Assembly: GCA_045106055.1 (NCBI GenBank)
Contig: JBGCED010000020.1
Location: forward strand, 1-12,197
Reading direction: 5' to 3'
DNA from: JBGCED01 sp045106055
Lineage (GTDB): Bacteria > Pseudomonadota > Alphaproteobacteria > CBDDJK01
DNA: 12,197 nt
Shown here: piece after piece, positions 5,931 through 12,197 of the stretch
Position numbering within the stretch: the first letter of the stretch is position 1
Layout of the letters: each line of letters begins with the position of its first letter
Position numbers and translations under genes: made by a program
The notes under the pieces: model-generated
Databases searched by the model: none
The model's input: only the letters and a program-made list of their open reading frames with translations
Told to the model about the DNA's origin: nothing

Positions 5931-7826
5931 TTAAAATAATTCGGTTGCGGCATCAATAATTGCCTGACAATCAAGCTTTGCAAGCCTTAATTGTTCGCTC
6001 TGGCTCATCTGTTCAATGAAATGATCGGGCATTACCAGCGCGCGAATTTTAAGCGTTGATAGCGCATCATGGCGGCTAAGCAAATGCAGCACATGGCTTG
6101 AAAAGCCGCCAATCGCCCCCTCTTCAATGATGATCATTGCTTGATGGCTGCGGGCAAGCTCAAGAATTTTATCTTCATCCAAAGGCTTGGCAAAGCGGGC
6201 ATCAAACAGGGTGGGGCTGATCCCAAAATCCGCCTTGATTTGATCGGCTGCCAGCATCGCATCGCCTAATCTGGTGCCAAGCGATAGGATCGCTAATTTT
6301 TCACCCTTCCTAATGATCTGCCCCTTACCCACTTGAATTAAATCATCTTCTGAATGTTCAGGCAAGGCCGCGCCCGTGCCGTTGCCGCGCGGAAATCGCA
6401 GCGCGCTTGGGCAATGATCAAGGGCGCGCATTAAATCCATCATGCGGACAAGCTCGGCTTCATTGGCGGGTGCCATCACAATCATATTTGGCACCATGCT
6501 TAAATAACCAAGATCAAACGCGCCGCAATGGGTTGCACCATCCGCCCCAACATAGCCCGCGCGATCAAGGATAAAGCGAACGGGCAGCGATTGAATTGCC
6601 ACATCATGGATCAGCTGATCATAAGCGCGTTGTAAAAAAGTGGAATAGATCGCGCAAAAGGGCTTATACCCCTCGCAAGCAAGCCCTGCTGCAAAAGTAA
6701 CCGCATGCTGTTCGGCAATCCCCACATCAAAATAGCGCGATGGGTGCGCTTTTGCATAAGCTTCAAGCCCCGTGCCGTGCGACATTGCCGCCGTGATCGC
6801 AATGATTTTTTGATCCTGCTTGGCAAGCTGAATTAATTTCTGGCTAAATACCCCCGTATAGCTTGGCAGATTGCTTGGCGTTTTATGCTGTTTTCCCGTA
6901 TCAACATCAAATTTCACCACACCATGATATTTATCTTCAGCGGCTTCGGCTGGGGGATAGCCCGCGCCCTTTTTGGTGACCACATGCAACAGGATCGGTC
7001 GGTCCATCGATGCTTGCGCGACATTGCGCAGAACAGGCATTAAATGATCCAAATTATGCCCATCAATCGGGCCAACATAATAAAACCCCAATTCTTCAAA
7101 TAAAGTTCCCCCGCCTGATACCATGCCGCGTGCATATTCTTCGGCGCGGGCAACGGATTTTTTAAAGGGCTTTGGCAATAAATCGGCAAGGGTTTTTCCA
7201 ATTTCGCGCAGGCTTAAATAAGGCCGCGACGATAAAAGTCTTGATAAATATGCGCTCATCGCGCCAACAGGGCGCGCGATTGACATATCATTATCGTTCA
7301 AAATAACGATCAAGGGAATTTTTAGCATCCCTGCATTATTCATCGCTTCATACGCCATGCCCGCAGACATTGCCCCATCGCCAACCACGCAAATCACATG
7401 CCGCTTTTGACCTGCCAGATCGCTGGCAACCGCCATTCCCAGCCCCGCAGACATTGCCGTCGAGCTATGCCCTGCCCCAAAAGGATCATACGCGCTTTCG
7501 GCGCGATTGGTAAAGCCTGAAAGCCCGTCTTTGGTGCGCAAACTGTGCATCTGCTTACGGCGTTTGGTCAAGATTTTATGAGGATAGGCTTGATGCCCAA
7601 CATCAAAAATTAACCGATCATGGGGGGTATCAAACACGCTATGCAGCGCAAGGGTTAATTCCACAACGCCAAGCCCCGCGCCCAAATGCCCGCCCGTTTT
7701 TGATATTTGATGAATCACATCTTGGCGCAATTCATCCGCACATTGCTTTAATTCATCATGGCTAAGCTGTTTTAAATCTTTGGGTTCATGGATGGTATCC
7801 AAGATCGGGGTTTTTGCCTCCGCCAT
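5931..7826 (-). CDS. dxs: 1-deoxy-D-xylulose-5-phosphate synthase
   Basis: First enzyme of the MEP isoprenoid pathway. It condenses pyruvate and glyceraldehyde 3-phosphate using thiamine diphosphate. It is 631 aa from ATG at 7826, the usual family length. N-terminal features are GGHLGAGLG (His about 47) and the cofactor motif GDGAMSAG (about 149-156) through NDNDMSIA. The central pyrimidine-binding domain has GIAEQHAVTFAAG and DRAGYVGADGATH, and a C-terminal transketolase domain follows. A GTG at 7832 would add two residues, but AGAGG lies 7 nt before the ATG and only 1 nt before the GTG, so I favour the ATG. It overlaps the purC end region (purC stops at 7829), implying translational coupling. 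It uses pyruvate, as does the nearby pdh complex. Confidence 0.97.
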   Translation of the reverse strand: MAEAKTPILDTIHEPKDLKQLSHDELKQCADELRQDVIHQISKTGGHLGAGLGVVELTLALHSVFDTPHDRLIFDVGHQAYPHKILTKRRKQMHSLRTKDGLSGFTNRAESAYDPFGAGHSSTAMSAGLGMAVASDLAGQKRHVICVVGDGAMSAGMAYEAMNNAGMLKIPLIVILNDNDMSIARPVGAMSAYLSRLLSSRPYLSLREIGKTLADLLPKPFKKSVARAEEYARGMVSGGGTLFEELGFYYVGPIDGHNLDHLMPVLRNVAQASMDRPILLHVVTKKGAGYPPAEAAEDKYHGVVKFDVDTGKQHKTPSNLPSYTGVFSQKLIQLAKQDQKIIAITAAMSHGTGLEAYAKAHPSRYFDVGIAEQHAVTFAAGLACEGYKPFCAIYSTFLQRAYDQLIHDVAIQSLPVRFILDRAGYVGADGATHCGAFDLGYLSMVPNMIVMAPANEAELVRMMDLMRALDHCPSALRFPRGNGTGAALPEHSEDDLIQVGKGQIIRKGEKLAILSLGTRLGDAMLAADQIKADFGISPTLFDARFAKPLDEDKILELARSHQAMIIIEEGAIGGFSSHVLHLLSRHDALSTLKIRALVMPDHFIEQMSQSEQLRLAKLDCQAIIDAATELF

Positions 7827-7828
7827 TA

Positions 7829-8575
7829 TCACGCCTCTTCGGTTTGATCATGTGACATTAATCCAAGGCGGCGCGCAACCTCTTCATAAGCCTCCTCGAC
7901 CCCGCCAAGATCACGGCGAAAGCGATCCTTATCCATCTTATCGCCCGTATCACGATCCCAAAGCCGCATATTATCAGGGCTTAATTCATCGCCCAGAATA
8001 ATGCGAACTTCTTCATTTTCATCCGCCATTCGCCCAAATTCTAGCTTGAAATCAATCAATTTCATGCCCGCACAGGCAAAAATACCACATAAAAAATCAT
8101 TAATCCGAAGCGTCAATGCCATCATATCATCAAGGTCTTGGGGGGATGCCCAGCCAAGGGCAACAATATGCTCATCAGCAACCAGCGGATCGCCCAGCGC
8201 ATCATCCTTATAGCAATATTCAACGATGGAACGGTTAAGCTTTGTTCCCTCTATCAGCCCAAGCCGTTTTGCAAGCGATCCAGCAACCACATTTCTAACG
8301 ATGACCTCTATGGGGATAATATCCAGCTTTTTAACCTGTTGCTCGCGCATATTAATGCGTTTGACAAAATGGGTTGGAATGCCAATTTCATGCAAGCGCA
8401 CCATTAAATATTCGCTGATGCGGTTATTTAAAACGCCTTTGCCAATGACCGTTCCCTTTTTTTGATTGTTAAAGGCGGTTGCGTCATCTTTATAATAGAC
8501 GATGATATGGTTTTCATCTTCGCCTTGATAAATAATTTTGGCTTTGCCTTCATAAAGCTTTTCCCTGCGTGCCAT
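7829..8575 (-). CDS. purC: Phosphoribosylaminoimidazole-succinocarboxamide synthase
   Basis: Purine-pathway enzyme (SAICAR synthetase) that joins aspartate to CAIR with ATP hydrolysis. It is 248 aa, close to the short bacterial form. The signature N-terminus KLYEGKAKIIY, the block RNVVAGSLAKRLG, the segment LIDFKLEFG, and LGDELSPDNMRLWD are all present in order. A good GAGGAG site lies about 7 nt before the ATG at 8575. The stop codon falls in the dxs start region (GTGATAATG), so purC and dxs are read from one message. I do not see other pur genes in the window. Confidence 0.97.
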   Translation of the reverse strand: MARREKLYEGKAKIIYQGEDENHIIVYYKDDATAFNNQKKGTVIGKGVLNNRISEYLMVRLHEIGIPTHFVKRINMREQQVKKLDIIPIEVIVRNVVAGSLAKRLGLIEGTKLNRSIVEYCYKDDALGDPLVADEHIVALGWASPQDLDDMMALTLRINDFLCGIFACAGMKLIDFKLEFGRMADENEEVRIILGDELSPDNMRLWDRDTGDKMDKDRFRRDLGGVEEAYEEVARRLGLMSHDQTEEA

Positions 8576-8607
8576 GCGAATGCTCCTCGCTTGTGGTTAA
8601 TAAAGGG

Positions 8608-8635
8608 TATATAAATGGATATATCAAAAACACAA
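8608..8635 (-). promoter_or_regulatory. Possible promoter of purC-dxs
   Basis: The 65-bp gap between the nuclease gene and purC is AT-rich. On the minus strand TTGTGT (8635-8630), a 16-nt spacer and TATATA (8613-8608) form a weak match to a housekeeping promoter. An alternative -35, TTGATA (8627-8622), has only a poor -10 partner. No terminator hairpin separates the nuclease gene from purC, so read-through from upstream is also possible. Confidence 0.25.
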
Positions 8636-8640
8636 ATAAC

Positions 8641-9246
8641 TTATTTGATAATTTTAGGTTCTAGCTTATGAATAAGCTTTGCGGGTATTTTCCACCATAT
8701 TTGCCAGCTCATGCTTGGACGCAATGAAAAAACCACACCGCTTGCGTTTGTTTGGGTATATTGCTTGCCTTTTTTCACCCAATGATCCGCATTTATTTTG
8801 GTCAATATGGCAACATCAATATAGCATATTTGATATATATGTTGCCGTCCTTCATCGGTATCTTTTTGTTCATAAGGAACAGCGATGATATTCGCGCTAT
8901 TATTATTAAGATATTCTGTAACTCGCGAAAGATCACCTTCAAACCTGCCCAATCGATGCCCTGATAAGGTTAAATCTCCTGATTTACTCACTTTTCCAGA
9001 TTTTATTTGAATATCATACGCCTTGCCGTTGGGTTTAACCGTTATGTCTGCCTTGTCGTCATGTCCACCCTCTCTCCATTTTACATGATGCTGCGATGTT
9101 GTATCGGACTTAATGGAATTTACAATTAGCTCTTCAAGTTCCCATCCTGAACATCGTCCACCATCAAATAAACCATGATATTTACCAAGATTTACATATA
9201 ATTTTTGAACCATTCTGGGGGTCATTTCATACATTGCTTGATCCAT
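8641..9246 (-). CDS. Putative type II restriction endonuclease (PD-(D/E)XK-like)
   Basis: A 201-aa protein that I cannot match to a named enzyme. Visible core: an N-terminal acidic helix WELEELIV (E37, E39), the strand DDKADITV (D67), then the strand YDIQIKSGK with Q80-I-K82. That layout fits the PD-(D/E)XK nuclease fold, with Gln in the (D/E) position as in some known restriction enzymes (BglII uses Gln). The C-terminal part is basic and Trp-rich (SWQIWWKIP). It directly follows and overlaps a DNA methyltransferase gene by 25 bp, the main reason to call it the cognate nuclease. The start could be ATG at 9246 or the in-frame ATG codons at 9234, 9225 or 9213; no strong ribosome binding site decides it. 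One sampled 60-nt line (8821-8880) is 33% GC against 45% for one in dxs. Confidence 0.7.
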   Translation of the reverse strand: MDQAMYEMTPRMVQKLYVNLGKYHGLFDGGRCSGWELEELIVNSIKSDTTSQHHVKWREGGHDDKADITVKPNGKAYDIQIKSGKVSKSGDLTLSGHRLGRFEGDLSRVTEYLNNNSANIIAVPYEQKDTDEGRQHIYQICYIDVAILTKINADHWVKKGKQYTQTNASGVVFSLRPSMSWQIWWKIPAKLIHKLEPKIIK

Positions 9247-10157
9247 TTCGTTGCAAAATCAACATAGGTTGGGTTTAATTCAATGCCTGTATAACTGATT
9301 CCCATTGAAGCAGCAGCCACACATTCCGAACCTGAACCCGCGAAAGGAATAAGCACACGCCCATTTTTAATCTTGATGCGCGACCGAATAAGCCGTTTTG
9401 TGAGCTCCAGCGGTTTTTGCGTGGGATGCTTCAAAACATCATGCTCGCGGTGATGTTTAAGCTCTGATGGCGGATAAAGCTTATCGCCGCATTCATGGCA
9501 CATAAACCATCTTTCCGCCGTTCCTGCGCCGCCTGCAAGGGCTGGTATTTTAATAACATCCCTTGGCAGCGCACCATTTTCATGGGCAGCATAAAGCGTT
9601 TTTTTATTGCGCTTACCGCCAAAGCGTGATGGTGTTCCTGTTCTGACCTTACCAACGCTTTGATCCAGATAGGTTTGCGAATATGGTTCTCTTATTTGAT
9701 CAATCTCAAGCACGGGACGCTTTGTGTTTGGCGCCCAAAGACATAAAATAGATTCATGTGATCGTTGCCAAAACTTAGCACTGGGCACCGCCTTATTCAT
9801 ATAATGCCACACAAGCCAGCGTTGCTCATCAATCGGATAATGGCAGGCAATTCGGGCAAGAATTTCTGGAAAGCCATAAATATACATCACCCCATTATGC
9901 GCCATCAGGTCAAAACAAAGCGATATATATTCGCGCGACCAAGCAACATATGCTTCAATCGGCATTGTATCATTATTATTGCCAAAGTCCTTGCCAATAT
10001 TATAAGGCGGATCAATGATGATCACATCGAATTTGCGCTCGGTAGGCAGCTTTTTAAGCACCTTAATCACATCACCGCAAATAAGGTTTGAGTGGGTTTT
10101 GAACGCCGCGCTTTCCTGCGTCGCCTTATCACTCACCATCTGTTGATAATCCAGCAT
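9222..10157 (-). CDS. DNA methyltransferase, beta class (probably N6-adenine)
   Basis: A 311-aa SAM-dependent DNA methyltransferase. The catalytic motif DPPY (D49-Y52) comes first and the SAM-binding motif FAGSGSE (272-278) near the C-terminus, followed by GIELNP (E293). This permuted order defines the beta class. DPPY is usual for N6-adenine enzymes, although some N4-cytosine enzymes share it. The target-recognition region should lie between about residues 100 and 240. It includes a Cys/His cluster, C220-x2-C223-x11-H235-x3-H239, just before the conserved HPTQKP (244-249). An AAGG site lies about 8 nt before the ATG. The gene starts 20 bp after the ETF-QO stop and overlaps the nuclease by 25 bp, so it is expressed first, as expected for host protection. 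Its recognition sequence cannot be read from the protein. Confidence 0.93.
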   Translation of the reverse strand: MLDYQQMVSDKATQESAAFKTHSNLICGDVIKVLKKLPTERKFDVIIIDPPYNIGKDFGNNNDTMPIEAYVAWSREYISLCFDLMAHNGVMYIYGFPEILARIACHYPIDEQRWLVWHYMNKAVPSAKFWQRSHESILCLWAPNTKRPVLEIDQIREPYSQTYLDQSVGKVRTGTPSRFGGKRNKKTLYAAHENGALPRDVIKIPALAGGAGTAERWFMCHECGDKLYPPSELKHHREHDVLKHPTQKPLELTKRLIRSRIKIKNGRVLIPFAGSGSECVAAASMGISYTGIELNPTYVDFATKWIKQCMK

Positions 10158-10177
10158 GATATTTGCCTTAAACCGAT

Positions 10178-11863
10178 CTACATGCCGCTATAGGCTGGAC
10201 CTTCGCCGCCATTGGGGGTGATCCAATTGATATTTTGGGTGGGGTCTTTAATATCGCAAGTCTTGCAATGCAAGCAATTTTGGGCATTAATTTGCAGCCT
10301 TGGATTGCTGCCATCCGTATCCTTGACAATTTCATACACCCCCGCAGGGCAGTAACGCTGTTCGGGCGAATCATAAAGCGCCAGATTGGTATCAACGGCA
10401 ACGGCGCTATCTTTTAAGGTTAAATGACAAGGCTGATTTTCATCATGGTTCGTACCAGAAAATGCCAAATTGGTTAAACGGTCAAAGCTTAACACGCCAT
10501 CGGGTTTTGGATATTCAATCGGCTGCGCATTTTCTTTTTTAACCAATGCTTTATGATCTGCATGCTTATGTGATAAAGTCCAAGGCGCTTTGCCGCGAAA
10601 AATATAAGTATCAACCGCACTATAGGCAAGCGCGCCATAAAGCCCCCATTTAAACGAGGGGTGAATGTTGCGCACCCGATATAATTCATCATATACCCAG
10701 CTTTCTTTTAAACGCTGCGGATAGGATTCAATCACGCGCGGCGGATTATCGCTTTGAAATTCATCGCTAATCGCATGGGCGGCGACCATCCCTGATTTCA
10801 TTGCGGTATGTGATCCCTTGATTTTTGCGGCATTCAAAAACCCCGCATCACAGCCGATTAACATCCCGCCAGGAAAGGCAAGCTTTGGAATGGATTGAAA
10901 CCCGCCTTCATTTAATGCCCTTGCGCCATATGCAATGCGCCTGCCGCCGCTTAAATGTTCTGAAATGGCAGAATGATGCTTAAAGCGTTGAAATTCCATA
11001 TAGGGGTAAAGATGGGGATTATGATAGTCAAGCCCGACCACAAAGCCAACCGATACCAAATTTTCTTTTAAATGATACAAAAAAGAACCGCCAAAACAGT
11101 CGGATTTTAACGGCCATCCGATGGAGTGCATAATATGGCCAGGGTCTGATTTTGCAGGGTCAACTTCCCATAATTCCTTCATGCCAAGTCCATAAATTTG
11201 GGGCTGGGCTTCGGCTCTAAGGTCAAATTTTTCCATTAATTGCTTGCCCAAATGCCCCCTACATCCTTCGGCAAACAAGGTCTGGCGCGCACGCAATTCC
11301 ATGCCCCGTTCAAAATTAGGGCCCGCCGTGCCGTCCTTTTGAACACCCATATCGCCCGTTGCAACGCCAACCACCGCGCCAGAATCATCAAATAAAACCT
11401 CGGCAGCAGCAAAGCCTGGGTAAATTTCAACCCCCATCGCTTCTGCTTGTTCGCCAAGCCAGCGCACCAAATTGCCAAGGCTAGCCACATAATTGCCTTC
11501 ATTATGCATTTGCGGTGGGGTGGGCAGGCGATAGGATGATTTTTCAGTTAAAAATAAAAACCGATCTTTGGCGGCTGGCGTATTTAAGGGCGCGCCTTTT
11601 TCCTGCCAATCGGGGATTAATTCATCTAATGCGCGCGGTTCAATCACCGCCCCTGACAAGATATGCGCCCCAATCTCGGCTGCTTTTTCAAGCACACATA
11701 CGCTTATTTCCTTGCCCGTTTCTTGTTCAAGCTGTTTTAAGCGGATGGCAGCTGCAAGCCCCGAAGGCCCAGCGCCCACGATTACCACATCAAAATCCAT
11801 CGCTTCGCGCTCTGCTATCGATTCGCGTTCTATTGTTTCGCGTGGTTCTTGTGACATGGCCAT
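10178..11863 (-). CDS. Electron transfer flavoprotein-ubiquinone oxidoreductase
   Basis: A 561-aa FAD and 4Fe-4S enzyme that passes electrons from electron transfer flavoprotein to ubiquinone at the inner membrane, linking fatty- and amino-acid oxidation to respiration. The FAD dinucleotide fold VVIVGAGPSGLAAA has G30, G32 and G35. The C-terminal ferredoxin-like domain has four cluster cysteines, C505 (YCPAGVYEI) and C530, C533, C536 (NCLHCKTC), and ends PNGGEGPAYSGM as in the family. Length matches the usual 540-560 aa. ATG codons at 11863 and 11857 are both possible starts: AAGGG lies 4 nt before the first and 10 nt before the second. The etfA and etfB partners are not in the window. The restriction-modification genes follow on the same strand with only 20 bp between. 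Confidence 0.97.
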   Translation of the reverse strand: MAMSQEPRETIERESIAEREAMDFDVVIVGAGPSGLAAAIRLKQLEQETGKEISVCVLEKAAEIGAHILSGAVIEPRALDELIPDWQEKGAPLNTPAAKDRFLFLTEKSSYRLPTPPQMHNEGNYVASLGNLVRWLGEQAEAMGVEIYPGFAAAEVLFDDSGAVVGVATGDMGVQKDGTAGPNFERGMELRARQTLFAEGCRGHLGKQLMEKFDLRAEAQPQIYGLGMKELWEVDPAKSDPGHIMHSIGWPLKSDCFGGSFLYHLKENLVSVGFVVGLDYHNPHLYPYMEFQRFKHHSAISEHLSGGRRIAYGARALNEGGFQSIPKLAFPGGMLIGCDAGFLNAAKIKGSHTAMKSGMVAAHAISDEFQSDNPPRVIESYPQRLKESWVYDELYRVRNIHPSFKWGLYGALAYSAVDTYIFRGKAPWTLSHKHADHKALVKKENAQPIEYPKPDGVLSFDRLTNLAFSGTNHDENQPCHLTLKDSAVAVDTNLALYDSPEQRYCPAGVYEIVKDTDGSNPRLQINAQNCLHCKTCDIKDPTQNINWITPNGGEGPAYSGM

Positions 11864-11928
11864 TTTACCCTTTATATAATGGTGACGAATATTTGTAATA
11901 TGGCATTAAAATATATGATTATAATGCA

Positions 11929-11962
11929 CAGGGCAATCCCTAATGCTTTAGGAATTGCCCTG
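11929..11962 (-). terminator. Strong hairpin terminator after the right-edge gene
   Basis: CAGGGCAAT (11929-11937) pairs perfectly with ATTGCCCTG (11954-11962). After one C/A mismatch, CCTAA (11939-11943) pairs with TTAGG (11948-11952), leaving a 4-nt loop. The 14-bp stem lies 31 bp downstream of the partial gene's stop on the minus strand and is followed on that strand by an AT-rich but not purely T tract. It likely ends that transcript before ETF-QO, whose own promoter would lie in 11864-11928. There I see only weak candidates (TTACAA, 16 nt, TATAAA). Confidence 0.75.
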
Positions 11963-11993
11963 ATGATTCATCAATGATTTCAGGTTTGAAAAA

Positions 11994-12197
11994 TTATTGA
12001 AAGCGCGATCCCGAAGTATCAAGCTTAGGTTGATTGCTTCCTTGTATGATGTTTTCAATCAAAAATTTGCTGCCATTATTTAAAATCAAAACATCTTGAT
12101 CGGGCTGCATTCCCAAATCGGTTAAGATCAAGCTTAACCAATCATAAATTTTAACCTTGCTTGCGGTTGAAACATAGGAATAACGCCTGATCGTGCT
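11994..12197 (-). CDS. Unrecognised protein, C-terminal 67 residues only
   Basis: Reading the minus strand from the right edge in one frame gives 67 codons and a TAA at 11996-11994. The fragment begins STIRRYSYVSTASKVKIYDW and contains the hydrophobic/acidic stretch LSLILTDLGMQPDQDVLIL, then NNGSKFLIENIIQG, ending SGSRFQ. I do not recognise a family. The open frame, the amphipathic composition and the strong terminator just downstream support a real gene whose start lies outside the window. There are no membrane segments or metal-binding cysteines in the visible part. Confidence 0.6.
   Translation of the reverse strand, partial: STIRRYSYVSTASKVKIYDWLSLILTDLGMQPDQDVLILNNGSKFLIENIIQGSNQPKLDTSGSRFQ

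Noticed and set aside
8576..10177. Mobile-element borders around the restriction-modification genes
   Set aside because: I looked for matching direct or inverted repeats at both ends and for transposase or integrase remnants and saw none.
11961..11973. Palindrome TGATGATTCATCA beside the terminator
   Set aside because: It is short, AT-rich and partly overlaps the terminator stem; I see no reason to call it an operator.

Overview
The window looks like chromosomal DNA from an alphaproteobacterium of moderate to low GC. The clues are a pyruvate dehydrogenase locus in the order E1-alpha, E1-beta, E2, with a lipoyl domain fused to E1-beta. A chaperedoxin-type thioredoxin beside a LON-domain protein, a ferredoxin-NADP reductase ending in AFVG, and an ETF-ubiquinone oxidoreductase point the same way. 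I cannot place it below class level from sequence alone.

Layout, left to right. (1) Positions 1-3046, minus strand: pdhA > pdhB > pdhC, the last cut by the left edge. They are driven by a perfect consensus sigma70-type promoter (TTGACA, 17-nt spacer, TATAAT) just upstream of pdhA. (2) 3146-4843, minus strand: a CnoX/YbbN-like thioredoxin with TPR-like tail, followed by a LON substrate-binding-domain protein, apparently one transcript. (3) 4980-5849, plus strand: ferredoxin/flavodoxin-NADP reductase, divergent from the thioredoxin across a 136-bp spacer. (4) 5850-5930: a convergent spacer holding a 30-nt sequence duplicated in tandem, each copy carrying a hairpin. (5) 5931-8575, minus strand: purC then dxs, overlapping and probably translationally coupled. 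(6) 8641-10157, minus strand: a compact restriction-modification cassette. A beta-class DNA methyltransferase with a zinc-finger-like Cys/His cluster overlaps a small PD-(D/E)XK-type nuclease. (7) 10178-11863, minus strand: ETF-ubiquinone oxidoreductase, 20 bp upstream of the methyltransferase. (8) 11929-11962: a strong hairpin, the likely terminator of an unrecognised partial gene entering from the right edge (11994-12197).

Most of the window is central metabolism: pyruvate to acetyl-CoA, isoprenoid precursor and purine synthesis, electron transfer to quinone and NADP(H), and protein quality control. The restriction-modification pair is the one clearly accessory piece. It sits between housekeeping genes and seems to share the ETF-QO transcript. 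I see no phage, transposon, CRISPR, tRNA or rRNA sequence, and no convincing wholly new system. The points most worth a second look are the restriction-modification pair, the duplicated hairpin element, and the repeat-bearing E2 linker.
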